Below are positions 44,880-54,861 of a stretch of DNA of 64,000 nt, in pieces. This stretch comes from Diphasiastrum complanatum (Eukaryota > Streptophyta > Lycopodiopsida > Lycopodiales > Lycopodiaceae). Location of the stretch: the NCBI GenBank assembly GCA_029204225.1, contig CM055111.1:17777019-17841018 (forward strand), in the 5' to 3' direction. A program made the translations under genes and the position numbers. How positions within the stretch are numbered: position 1 is the stretch's first letter; each line of letters opens with the position of its first letter. The notes beneath the pieces are model-generated. The model did not search any database. It had not been told where the DNA came from and saw nothing but the letters and a program-made list of their open reading frames with translations.

Positions 44880-44910
<31 letters not shown>

Positions 44911-45148
44911 TCTCAATCTCTTCTTCTCCATCCCTTCCCTTCAACCAAAACTATGCTGAATGTTAGTGCAGAGGAGTAGAGTTAAAGAGGAGTAGTATAG
45001 TGGTGAGTAGAGTTAAGGGAGAAAGTAGGAATTTAACTAAAAGTAGCATCTATGCATAGTTAGGCACCTATCTAGTGATCTAACCTTTGTTGACAGGCAT
45101 AAGGGCTATGCTACGAAAGATCTTCGACCCCACATTGAGACCGTGACA
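44377..45148 (+). repeat. 3' LTR of element T
   Basis: 772 bp, TGTGTTGCGAGG to CCGTGACA. It differs from the 5' LTR by scattered substitutions and a deletion of GAAGAGAAGCAT near 44742. It contains a CT run at 44883-44904. Confidence 0.87.
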
Positions 45149-45320
45149 AAATTCTACTATAACATGTCTAGCCACTTTAGGAAAAGGCTGGGACCCTTTT
45201 ACAGAGGCAACTATATGCTGATTTTTTGCTAATAACCGAGTTTTAGATGTCGATTTTTTACAGTTTTGAAAAAAAAAATCTCAATATTAGTCCGATTTTC
45301 CGTGCAGAAATATCGACTAA
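45149..45320. other. Short unassigned spacer with GTCGATTTT/TCCGATTTT motifs
   Basis: ATGTCGATTTTTTACAG, GTCCGATTTTCC and TATCGACTAA resemble subterminal motifs seen at 17.13-17.25 kb. No transposon end is defined. Confidence 0.25.
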
Positions 45321-45431
45321 CGGTGTGGATCCGAAAATAAGCATTCTACACACAAGATTGCAATATATCACCGATATAGTGCACCAATGGATGGATGGAC
45401 CCAAGAGAACCATGTATAAGCATGAAATGAG

Positions 45432-45468
<37 letters not shown>

Positions 45469-45761
45469 TGTCTCTTTCCATGAGCTACATCCTTTTATAG
45501 TAGGTCCAAACATAATTTCAAACTTTGGTTTCCCTCCATAATAAAAACCCTACTATTTATGTGACTATATTCAATGTCTGTACTACTCAAATTTGAATCT
45601 ACTAAAACTCGTGTACTACACTTTCAAAAAGTGTTTATTCAAATGAATTTAGACTATTATAACTTTGAAAAGTCAAACTCTAAGTCTAATATGAAAATTG
45701 GCCTCAATTGCCAAACATACAAATATGACCAAAATAGCAAAACTAATTGAAATTTCTCACA
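45321..45761 (-). repeat. Family A LTR, truncated
   Basis: It matches 10870-11296: GTGTGGATCC, then ACCAATGGATGGATGG, AGAACCATGTATAAGCATGA and ATCCTTTTATA, and ends TTTCTCACA at 45761. The outer half is missing. A GA microsatellite lies at 45435-45466. Confidence 0.78.
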
Positions 45762-46181
45762 TATGGATCAATTTCTCCTGAAGATCCAGGTACCAACTTA
45801 TGTCCAGATTTTAAGTCCGTTAGTAATCTTCTCAAATTTGTATGTGAAGGAAACAATGGATTACTTGAATATTGTCAAAGGTTGCATGACATTGGCTTGC
45901 ATGATGCAAATTGTTGAGTCTCAATCAACATTTGCAGTGTGCTAATGAACAATTGCAATATTATGTGCAACACTCTAGTAATGAAAACATTGCACTCAAG
46001 CATGTTATATCGGAGTTGAATACTACAATAACAAGTCTTCAGAGATCAAAAACCAAGATATGTCAGAATCATTGGAGAAGTTGCGATCCAAAAGTTTAAA
46101 ATCAATTGTTGATGTGGAAATGATCAAGAACGACAGTGATGAAAAGGAAACGAAAAACAGTAACGAAGAGGAACATTGATA
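45762..46181 (+). pseudogene. Unrecognised coding block next to an LTR
   Basis: Immediately after the LTR end the text reads YGSISPEDPGTNLCPDFKSV, then NLLKFVCEGNNGLLEYCQRL. After a frame change: LNQHLQCANEQLQYYVQHSS, ALKHVISELNTTITSLQ. After another: DMSESLEKLRSKSLKSIVD and an acidic tail ending at TGA near 46179. The coding bias and helical heptads suggest a decayed host exon. Family unknown. Confidence 0.4.
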
Positions 46182-46592
46182 GTTTATCTTTACATAGCTG
46201 CAATCAGAAGAAAAGAATTTCGACATTAAAGTATGTTAGATTATAAATTTTTTACTTCATTTGTATATTTTTATTTAATTTTGGTTTGTTTCAATTGCAT
46301 TATCAATTTTATTGTTGACTAAACATCATATGACTTTGATATGTGTGTTGCAGATCATGCTTGGTTGCAAAGGACTATTTCAAAAATCAATCATGCATTG
46401 GAAAATCTTTAAGTCATGTTCTCCCAAGAAAGTCAACAAGAGAAATGATGGAAAATGATCGATTTCAAAAAATGGAAAATAAAATTACACAGATAGTTTT
46501 GAGTAAGAATCAAACTTAATTGGATGCAAATGTGATACAAGGTGCACGTGATTAGGCTGGAATTAGCAAAATGGTTATTCTGCATTTTTCAG
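46182..46592. other. AT-rich stretch, intron-like
   Basis: It separates two coding-like blocks. A short readable part, CLVAKDYFKNQSCIGKSLSH near 46358-46430, may be a small exon after an acceptor TGTTGCAG at 46345-46352. Confidence 0.3.
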
Positions 46593-46818
46593 AATAATTC
46601 AAGAAGCATTTGCTCAAGTGGAAATTCAGAAAACATATCTTCCTCGTCCATATCGAGTAACATTAGTAAGAAATTATTCCAACAAGGGAATGTTCAAGGT
46701 TGTTGGCCAACCATTTCATATATATGATTTATACAAATTTGAAAGTGGTGAACTTAAATACAACGATTGCAACAATATCTTCCTTGATGTCGAAAATGTC
46801 TTAAAATACATTATTTGA
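46593..46818 (+). pseudogene. Unrecognised terminal exon
   Basis: An acceptor-like CTGCATTTTTCAG ends at 46592. The frame reads IIQEAFAQVEIQKTYLPRPY, then RVTLVRNYSNKGMFKVVGQP, FHIYDLYKFESGELKYNDCN and stops at TGA 46816-46818. It lacks internal stops and looks like a genuine last exon, perhaps of the same gene as 45762-46181. No known domain recognised. Confidence 0.42.
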
Positions 46819-47269
46819 TTCTATGAACTACATGACATCAAACAAATGGAAAGTTGATTATTGTGATGAAACTAGACAAATCTGGAATCATCAAAGGTCA
46901 AAAGCTAGAACTGGTGAGTGTCACTTTGATGAACAAAATATCATATACCAATGATAGAAATCTAAATAATCAAGGCTGAAATCAAGTCCTATTAAAGTCA
47001 CTTACAGGTCTTGAAAGTACATCAAGAGGTGTGAGGGAGATTAAGTCATTTCTTTGTCCCAAAATAGCCAAGATTGGCAAGATTTGTTTGAAAGTAGATT
47101 TCACATCATCTTATCTTCATTTCAACTTTTGAGGGAGTGATAGAACTAAGATTATAAGTCCATTTGTTGGATTAGAAATCTAATTTGAGTGAAACACTAC
47201 AAGTGTGAGACCTTTGTGAGTTTCAAAGTTAATCAAATCTATTTCTTGTGTGTAGAATTCACTAGTAAG
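46819..47269. other. Unassigned stretch
   Basis: I see no gene. A purine-rich TTGAGGGAG at 47129-47137 before TGATAGAAC could be a polypurine tract/LTR border, unproven. Confidence 0.3.
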
Positions 47270-47501
47270 ATGGGATCTATTGGAGCATACCTTCAAAATC
47301 TCATCATAAATCAAGGTCTAGATCCTATAAAGTAGGGATCTCTACTAAATAGACACAACCACTTATTTTGACTCGAGCTAACCTACTTTAGGAGTAGATT
47401 GCCACATGGCACTTTGGCCGTACATGTGTGGAATCCAATTATAGACAAACATGTACAATATGCTACATGGCTACATTTGCCAAAGTTGGCAAATTTTCAC
47501 A
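47270..47501 (-). repeat. 3' LTR start of a minus-strand copia
   Basis: The LTR border is AAATTTTCACA (47491-47501) followed by the complement of a polypurine tract. A perfect 8+8-bp hairpin TTTGCCAA-AG-TTGGCAAA lies at 47476-47493. The outer limit is uncertain. Confidence 0.6.
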
Positions 47502-48625
47502 CTCCTCAAATATAGCCTTGGAAACAATAATGCTTTTATCAATCAATCCAATTGAAGATCTAACCTTGACAAATGAATCTTTAGGTAAATATTTAGTAAA
47601 CAAATCAGCCAAGCAACTTGATGATGGCACATGTTGGAGCTTGATATCTTTGGCTTGCACTCTCTCCCTCACAAAATAATGAGCAATCTCGATGTGCTTG
47701 CTCCTTGCATGGAATGTAGGATTAGCGACAAGTGATTGGGATGATTGGTTGTCACAATAGATGATTGGGATCTCCTCCTTGATGAAATGTAGCTCCACCA
47801 ATAGCCTTTTGAGCCACAAGACCTCCTTGCATGTTGATGTGAAGGCCTTGTATTTGGATTCTGTGGAAGATAAGGAGACTGTATCTTGTTTTTTGAAAAT
47901 CACTATAGGCTCTTAAGCCAATATTAGTCCCTCTATACAATATGCCAAAATTTGTAGTAGATGAGATATATCTAAGACCTCTTTTGGCCATCTTCCAATG
48001 TGAAACTAAAGGACTTTGCATGAATTGACTTAACTTTCCAACACTGTAACTAAGATCAGGTGCAGTTATAGTCAAATATATGAAGGAGCCTATAAGGCTT
48101 CTATACAAAGTGATGTCCTCAAAGGATGCTTCATCACCATCAATAGATGCTTTTACATGTTGCTCCATTGGAGTCTCAATGCCTTTACAATTCTTTATTC
48201 CAAATATATCTAGGATGGATGTAGCATACTTAGATTGACAAATGAAGCTAAAATCACATCCTCTAATAACTTCTATTCCTAGAATGAAGCTTAATAGGCC
48301 GAGATCTACCATTTTAAACTCTTTTGACAAAGTAATTTTTACATCTCTAATTCCATCTAGATCATTACCACTCAAAATAATGTCATCTACATACAATACA
48401 AGAATAATGATCTTACCGTCATGAACTCTTATATACAATGATGGATCATATGCACTCAATACAAAATTGATGGACATGAGAAAAGAGTTTAGCCTAGAGG
48501 ACCATGCTCTAGGTGCTTGCTTGAGCCCATAAAAGCTCTTCTTCAAAAAACACACCTTTCCTTCATGCTTTTCCTTGATGAAGCCCTCAGGTTGTCTCAT
48601 GTAGATCTCTTCCTCCAAATAATGT
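47463..48625 (-). pseudogene. Copia RT-RNase H fragment, family A-related
   Basis: From 48625 down: LEEEIYMRQPEGFIKEKHEG, YGLKQAPRAWS, an intact YVDD near 48380, SFILGIEVIRG, GSFIYLTITAPDLSYSVG, then a frame change near 47910 and VSLSSTESKYKAF, IYCDNQSSQSLVANPTFHAR, SKHIEIAHYFVRERV, FTKYLPKDSF. The N-terminal RT, integrase and gag are absent: the fragment begins abruptly where it meets an unrelated coding block. Stops make it inactive. Confidence 0.87.
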
Positions 48626-48639
48626 AAGCTGAATAAAGG

Positions 48640-48955
48640 GCCATTGAAGATGATCTTTTTGTTGGATTTCCAAGGACATAACCCAATATTTTAATGGCTA
48701 GATCCCTCTTAACAAAAATAATTTTGAATGTTCCTCTTGAGTAATTATGGCCTCCTAAGCAAATAGATAAGGCCTTAATTGCCATTATGACAGTGGCAAA
48801 AAATGGACTATAACTTGAATAATATATACAAATTTTACTATTTACAAAACTTTTCAAGTAATGGGTGAGCGACGATTCCTTTTGCCCGACAGCTGATCCC
48901 TCGTGAAGTCCTCCATGTCTCATTGTAAAGGAATCTATTTCGATGGTATTCTGCA
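48640..48955 (-). pseudogene. Unrecognised exon joined to the copia fragment
   Basis: After an acceptor-like TTCCTTGCAG on the minus strand the frame reads NTIEIDSFTMRHGGLHEGSA, then VGQKESSLTHYLKSFVNSKI, a hydrophobic segment (YSSYSPFFATVIMAIKALSI) and FKIIFVKRDLAIKILGYVLG. No stop interrupts about 105 codons. The hydrophobic stretch could span a membrane. I do not recognise the protein. Confidence 0.4.
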
Positions 48956-49149
48956 AGGAATTCCAAATGATATATTTAGATTGAAGAAAAAAATGTTATC
49001 TCAAACTTTTAATTCTTGTATTTTAGAAAAAATATTACAATAACAAAATTATAAACCAATGTTATACCTTATAAGTTCATCTGAGCATAGTCTAGATCAT
49101 GATCCTCCTAGTCCTCCAAGTCCACCTAGTTCACCACCACCTGATAATA

Positions 49150-49440
49150 TGGCTGACCCAGCGCCACCCACGTCTACAAAAATCAAATACGATTTCTTTA
49201 AGGGTCATCATCTGAAGATGCGGACAGTTATTTGTCTCAATTTGAATCTATTACTATAGCAAATAAAAAACATACAGACGAGGACAAAGCTAGAATTTTG
49301 CCAGAAGCAGGTTAGGATTTGGTACAGTCAATTAGTACCGGAAACGGTTAAAAACCCCAGTAGATACACCACCGTATTCAATATTATTTGGGTGGAAACA
49401 AATATTTTTTTCCAGGCGTTCTCACAGCTAGTCCAATAGG
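49150..49440 (+). pseudogene. Gypsy gag fragment
   Basis: It reads MADPAPPTSTKIKYDFFKG, a frame change, then SEDADSYLSQFESITIANKK and HTDEDKARILPEAG, like the start of a Retrotrans_gag domain. Two TAG codons at W or Q positions follow. It belongs with the integrase at 49690-50822, the middle being deleted. Confidence 0.6.
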
Positions 49441-49689
49441 TGGTCACCTTTTGAGATGGGGTGAGCAGACTTGCTGAATCCTGGATCAAATTCATAGAAT
49501 GCTATGAGATTGATGAGGATGAGGAAATACCAACAACATCTGAGTCGAGGGAAGTTTTGGGTGGACCAAAGCAAGCCTGACCGAAGGGATGGTAGATAAA
49601 AACATATTATGTAGAAATAAAAATTAATAAAGATAAAATTTTGAATTTATATAAACACCAATCGAACTAGGAATGTGACGAATATATAT

Positions 49690-50822
49690 TACTTCTTCAA
49701 AAATACCAAAACGTATTTGCTTGGTCGATGGACAATTTAATTGGAATACCAGTTAAATGTGATGCATGTCAGAGGATGGGAAAACCTAGCTTCATGACAC
49801 ATTTGCCACTTACTCCAATTATTCCCTTAGTGTCTTTTGAGAAGTGGGGGATAGATTTTGTAGGGCCTATCAAACCGATCACTCGTAAAACTCGTCGACG
49901 TTACAATTTTGTTGCTACGGACTATGCTACCACGATGGTAGAGGCCAAAGCCATAGTTAAAAACGATGCTAAGACTATAGCAAAGTTTTTATTCCAAAAC
50001 ATTATCACACGATATGGATGTCCCTTAGAACTCATTAGCGATAGGGAAACCCATTTCCTTAATCAAATCATCAAGGTCGTGTTGTCATACTTTTCTATTA
50101 CGCATCGCCAAACCACTCCATATAATCCAAAAGCGACTGGGCTTACGGAGCGGGCAAACAGAATTTTGTGTAAAATTCTGAATAAAGTAACGGAAACGCA
50201 TTCTTCTGATTGGGATCAAAAGTTACCTTCTGTCTTATGGACATATAGAACTGCCGAAAAGATTACAACTACGCAGACTCCATACTATCTTGTGTATGGA
50301 ATGCATCCCATATTACCAATAGAATTCGAAGTTCCGACGTTTCGCATTAGTAATGAAGAGCGAATGGATGAACACGATAGTCTCCGGGAGTGAATGATAT
50401 CTTTGACGCAACTAGAGGATGATCGTCGTCTTTCATCAATCGAGACTGAACAAGTTCAAATTAAAAGAAAAGAAATTTTCGACCAATCCATTAAAAAAAT
50501 AAAAATCAATCGAGGGGACTACGTGCTTCTGTATGATAACAGAGACATGTTGTTTCCTGAGAAATTACGTACCAAATAGATGGGACCTTACAAAGTCATA
50601 GAAGTTTTTAACAATGGATCACTTCAGTTAGCCGATCTTGAAGGACATTTACTTGATTACCCGCTAGTTTACCATTACGAGCACATGCCGATTGTGTTCA
50701 AAACACATCCAAAACCAATCTTACCAGTTTTACAACCATTAGCTATACGAGCACGGATTGAAGGACTTCTTCAATTTGATCCCTCAGTAATCCTTACGGA
50801 TGTGTGCCATGAGTTGATCTGA
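49690..50822 (+). pseudogene. Gypsy integrase, fused to the RT leader by deletion
   Basis: It opens LLQKYQNVFAWSMDNLIGIP, the block that precedes RT in Tat/Athila-like gypsy elements, and jumps in frame to CDACQRMGKPSFM, the end of the integrase zinc finger. The core keeps all three acidic residues: WGIDFVGPIKPI, LISDRETHFLNQ and ATGLTERANRIL. A C-terminal part follows (INRGDYVLLYDNRD, then MGPYKVIEVFNNGSLQLADL). Only two stops occur, TGA 50391-50393 and TAG 50577-50579, both where W is expected (the second in RTK-W-MGPYKV). RT and RNase H are absent. Confidence 0.85.
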
Positions 50823-50825
50823 AAT

Positions 50826-52513
50826 CTGAGCGAGACAGAGGAAGGACATATTTCCACCACTTTTTGGAATCAAGAGATCATTATTACAGAAGGAATTTAC
50901 TATCGTGCTTAGGTTTGCCTATGGACAACAATATGCCTGTTACAAAGCCCGGCTTCATCACTGAGAGCAGAGTTTTTCAGGAAGAAGCTTATCTCGAGAA
51001 AACGGGAAATAACCTTTGTTATATCAGAGACCCCAATCTCAAAAGCTTTGTGTGATTTGCTCTTGCTTCTTTTTTCTTATTGGAGTAAGAGTATACCATT
51101 TCTAACACGAATATGAGATACTTGCTGAGAGCCCTGAACAGAGAATCCATTGCCTTCGGATAGATTACTTTTAAGCAATTCTGTCAGTTAGTAAAGATTA
51201 ATCAGTTTTCTAGGCTTGATTTGCAGTTTGGTATTCTATGTATGCATGCCGATGAGTTAACTATGTAGGAAGATATTAGAATTGCACCGGTGCAATTCTT
51301 TTGCAAAAATAGAAAAGACTTCTTCTCTCAAATAAAAAATATCTTCTATATCATTAAAAGATATATAACTATTATTGTTTATAGTATATAGAAGAAGATC
51401 TAATATAGGTTTTTTGAGGAATATGAGATAACATCGGTTCTGACAAAATGATTGAGCGAGAAGTTGTCTGCTCAAATTTTGAAGCCATTGCGACATTGTG
51501 GCTTCAACTCCAATACTATATCAACATTTGTTTCATCTACAACCATTGGAATAGATACATTAGTTGTAGTCAAAGGAATTTAAGATAAACCTTTAGACTC
51601 ATCTTCTGCCACCTCAACAAAAATATAAAATATGAAAGCCATGCCTTTTATAAGAAGATGACATTTTTTATCATGTATATCATAGTGAATGTACATTTTA
51701 TCGTGTATATCACAGGGACATTTTTTATCGGGTATATCACAGTGGATATATCTCTTGAAGCTTTCATGTACATTTGAGAATTTCCTATCGTGTCTTTGCT
51801 TATAAGAAGGATAAGCATGTACTAAGTCACGAAAATGTACAAAACTACAGTTGTCTATATCTATAAGTAGAGTAGTAATAATATGACTAAATCTACCAAG
51901 AAGATCAGCAAGCTAAAAACGATTCTCATAAAAAACTTATCTATATCAAATGGTGCATAGAAAAGTAAAAAAAAAAAATCAAGAGATCATGCACTTTCGG
52001 CAAGAGTCAATTAAAATTATTGTGGAAAATTCTATTCCTGTTACTATTGCACATATTCGCCGAGGGTTCTTGATTAAGAAGAACTGGATGTGGAGATTAT
52101 AGACCAAAAAGTTGGTATTCAGACGGAGCAAAAGAAAGATGAGATACAAGAAGAAAAATAGAATGGTCACCCTTCATGGGGATGAACTGAAATGTATTTC
52201 AAATGTACAAAAAAATTTATACAAATATATTGAGTTAAAATTATGATCTTTTATGCATCCTCAATTTCGATTGTTGTTGTTATATCTTTGCATTTCATGT
52301 GCTCTTCTTGCCTTGTCCTTATCTACACACACAAAATTAAAATCATTGTAACATTCAACATCTTGAAACAATAACAAATCAAAATTTAAAATTAGCATAT
52401 TGAATAACATACCTTAACACCGCTCAACAAAAATTGATAGTATCAAAGAAGATCAAACTGGAACATGTCAAGTTCTAATCGAATGACTCCAATCTTCCTC
52501 CACCTTGATTACT
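50826..52513. other. Unassigned, AT-rich
   Basis: I find no recognisable gene. A minus-strand phrase TNVSIPMVVDETNVDIVLEL near 51490-51565 looks coding but is isolated. Three near-identical TTTATCRKGTATATCACAGT phrases lie at about 51668, 51700 and 51727. Confidence 0.3.
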
Positions 52514-52735
52514 ATTATGTCCACGTCCAATATGAGGAATTCGGAATAATTCCTGACATGGATAGTCGGTCACTCCAGTCCATGTGGCTATTAGTTATGC
52601 CTTGTCATTTTGGGCTTGACCAGTAAAGTAATTTATAATCATATGTGGGCCCAGACCTATAATTGTACATGGGAGCACTTGCATGGTGTTTGACTGCTAT
52701 AATGCAAGAATAGGAGGGCAATTGATATTCCAGGT
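52514..52735 (+). repeat. Gypsy family G LTR, plus strand, isolated
   Basis: It parallels the minus-strand LTR at 6495-6735: TATGTCCACGTCC, GGAATAATTCCTGAC, GTCGGTCACTCCAGT, GTGGCTATTAGTTATGC, ACCTATAATTGTACAT and ATAATGCAAGAATA. No polypurine tract or internal sequence is attached, so it is a solo or truncated LTR. Confidence 0.65.
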
Positions 52736-53040
52736 TGCATGGGGTGTCGAATTATTCTCCTACTAATCGACTTCTTAATCTTCATCCAATTTTTATCCAG
52801 ACTTGTAGCTTTCTTCATGTTTTTACAAAGTCTACATAATTACTCAAAAATGGCTCACAGGTGGCTCCAACATTTAGTGTCATCATCAACAAATTTTGTG
52901 TCGTTTGATTGGCAGTCAACGACAAATTTTGTGTCGGTTCAAAGACAATTTATTGTTCAATTTGTTTTAAAGCTACGGACTTGCCCTAATTTCATAGTAA
53001 GTAAATTTCCAAGAAGATCCAGATGGATGCCAACTCACTA

Positions 53041-53548
53041 TGGCCCACTAGCCATTATGATCTACGACCTAATTAGTTGTCCTACTATTGGATGTTGCCG
53101 CATTTGCTTAGTATAAATAGCTGCTCATATTTCTACATTATAATGAATCAAGTATTGAATAGTTAGCGTTCTCTCTCAAGCCTGCGGGCTTGGACAATCT
53201 TGAGTATTCTAGCTCATTTCTTTAGAGTTGATTAGAGATTTCTATTGTGGTTCTAGTCATCTGTAGTTGCGCTTAATTCAGACTTATATTTAGTCACTAT
53301 TGCCCACTAGCCATTATGATCTACGACCTGATTAGTTGTCCTACTATTGGACATTGCTGCATTTGCTTAGTATAAATAACTGCTCATATTTCTACATTAT
53401 AATGAATCAAGTGTTGAATAGTTAGCGTTCTCTCTCAAGCCTGCGGGCTTGGACACTCTTGAGTATTCTAGCTCATTTCTTTAGAGTTGATTAGAGATTG
53501 CTATTGTGGTTGCTCATCAGTAGTTGCGCTTAATTCAGACTTATAGCA
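53041..53548 (+). repeat. Family E LTR with 259-bp tandem duplication of its promoter region
   Basis: Two units start at about 53041 and 53300 (GCCCACTAGCCATTATGATC). Each holds a TATA box TATAAATA (near 53113 and 53372), GTTCTCTCTCAAGCCTG, CTTGAGTATTCTAGCTCA and TTGCGCTTAATTCAGAC, the landmarks of the family E LTR at 31602-32215. The LTR probably runs on to about 53880. Confidence 0.78.
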
Positions 53549-53985
53549 TCTAACCAACTGATGAATGGCTTTCTTCAGTTCTACATTATAAGCTGCTGCA
53601 AGGAATATTGACTGTATCTCTTAGTTTTGTTTGAATAAACTCATGACTGTGATTTGTGCCATTTCGAGATGCGATGCTTCAGCCCACCGTATGCTTTGAG
53701 GTCACTCTCACTCTCTACATCATTATATACAAGATCGTTTGTTCCTTCTAAGCTTCGCCCTTCTTCTTCTTTATTTTTGTTTTAGTTGGGAATTCTCATC
53801 TCGGTTCTGGTTTGCCTGCGAGCTTTTTAATAGTTTAAGTTAGGAATTTGCATTCCCTAAGTGTGTTTTTTTTCAGAGAGAAGTCCATATGATTATCCCC
53901 ACCAAACAACAACTGACACCATATTTAACGTATTTAACGCTTTGGGACAAGTAGAGTTGGCTACTATATTGCAACTGATCAAAGG
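53549..53985. other. Probable distal part of the family E LTR
   Basis: I see no gene. T-rich sequence with TTTTTGTTTTAGTTGGG near 53790, consistent with LTR U5, unproven. Confidence 0.35.
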
Positions 53986-53989
53986 AAGC

Positions 53990-54206
53990 TATTTATCTAT
54001 ATAGGAAAACTAATTCTTTTCTGTTAAACAATTTCTATATAGGAAAATACTTATTCTAGGAAATTCTTGGTCAAAATTTTCCTATATAGGAAAAGTTTTC
54101 CTATATTGTCAATCTAGGAATTGTTTTACTTTTCCTAGTGAATGCACAGTTCCTAGTTATGTGTATTTCATTCTAGGAAAACTCTTTTTTGTTCCTATAT
54201 AGGAAC
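53990..54206. repeat. Cluster of CTATATAGGAA / CTAGGAA palindromic motifs
   Basis: About ten related motifs lie within 215 bp. They include TTTTCCTATATAGGAAAA (54077-54094, 18-bp perfect palindrome) and GTTCCTATATAGGAAC (54191-54206, 16-bp perfect palindrome). Half or shortened forms occur near 53995, 54033, 54054, 54096, 54114, 54131, 54150 and 54170. It directly precedes the transporter-like exon. Confidence 0.8.
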
Positions 54207-54231
54207 GATCAAAAGTTCCTTGTGTATATAT

Positions 54232-54861
54232 CGCGCTCAAGGTGGAAACCCATGGGTTTTCGCCAGTTCTTTAACTTCCACTCTACAAATATTTCGAGCA
54301 GAAGTCCTCGGAATTGGTAAAGCACTGAATGCAAAGCGTTTAAATGCCGTTCAGTTAGCCATATTAACTGTCCTCAACGCTTTTTGGGAGATATGCAATC
54401 TATGCACCAGTTCTAGTGATTGGGGCTTAGATTCCACAACGCTAGCTCAACATTTACCATGGTTTCCATTGATCTACAATGGTCTCGTCTATGGTGGAGT
54501 ATGCAGCTGGTTGGAAATACGAGCTCTGCGTGGTGTGAATGCATCCGTCACCACTTTCATTTACATGACTATTCCAGTCTGGGGTGCACTTTTCTCTACA
54601 CTTCTCCGACACAAATCTGCAAACGGTCTTGAACTTTTGGGAGGACCGATGGTTCTGCTAGCAACTATGTGGACCAACAAAATGACATCTCGAAAACCTA
54701 CCAATCGCTCTCAACTGTACCAAATAGATCTGGATCTTAAGATACAGAAGAGAGAAAATGGCCACCTGAATTTTTGCCAGAATCTTTCCAGACCGGATCA
54801 TGGCTATTTGATGAAAAATGTCCCGGTATCGACCCTCCTCAGTGCTGATCATCTTCCATGA
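54232..54861 (+). CDS. EamA/DMT-type transporter, C-terminal half (exon or fragment)
   Basis: An open frame of 209 codons reads WVFASSLTSTLQIFRAEVLG, LNAVQLAILTVLNAFWEICN, then HLPWFPLIYNGLVYGGVCSW, LEIRALRGVNASVTTFIYMT, IPVWGALFSTLLRHKSANGL and ELLGGPMVLLATMWTNKMTS. The order helix, AxVxxFxYMxIPVxGALxxxLL, LxGGxxxLLA is that of the second EamA repeat of drug/metabolite transporters, which are ten-helix membrane proteins. Four or five hydrophobic helices are visible; the first EamA repeat is missing. The tail (about 60 residues) is polar. No internal stop is present, so it could be the last exon of a real gene, or a captured fragment. Substrate unknown. Confidence 0.6.
   Translation, partial: RAQGGNPWVFASSLTSTLQIFRAEVLGIGKALNAKRLNAVQLAILTVLNAFWEICNLCTSSSDWGLDSTTLAQHLPWFPLIYNGLVYGGVCSWLEIRALRGVNASVTTFIYMTIPVWGALFSTLLRHKSANGLELLGGPMVLLATMWTNKMTSRKPTNRSQLYQIDLDLKIQKRENGHLNFCQNLSRPDHGYLMKNVPVSTLLSADHLP

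Larger units (their letters stand above)
36973..45148 (+). mobile_element. Gag-protease-only gypsy-like LTR element (non-autonomous), family T
   Basis: Two LTRs of about 775 bp, alike along their whole length, border 6.6 kb of internal sequence. The internal part contains a repeat-rich leader, a Gag with zinc knuckles, a duplicated aspartic protease and about 2 kb of unrecognised coding-like sequence. No reverse transcriptase, RNase H or integrase motif is present. CGTTGTCGGGGA after the 5' LTR resembles the tail of the tRNA-Asp-type site GCCGTTGCCGGGGA used by Tat/Athila gypsy elements. It would need enzymes from a relative, such as the one whose integrase remains at 49.7-50.8 kb; that pairing is inference. 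Target duplications were not found. Confidence 0.8.

Noticed and set aside
50826-51060. Possible envelope-like ORF after the gypsy integrase
   Set aside because: The frames are short and stop-ridden with no signal peptide or transmembrane segment, so no env gene can be supported.
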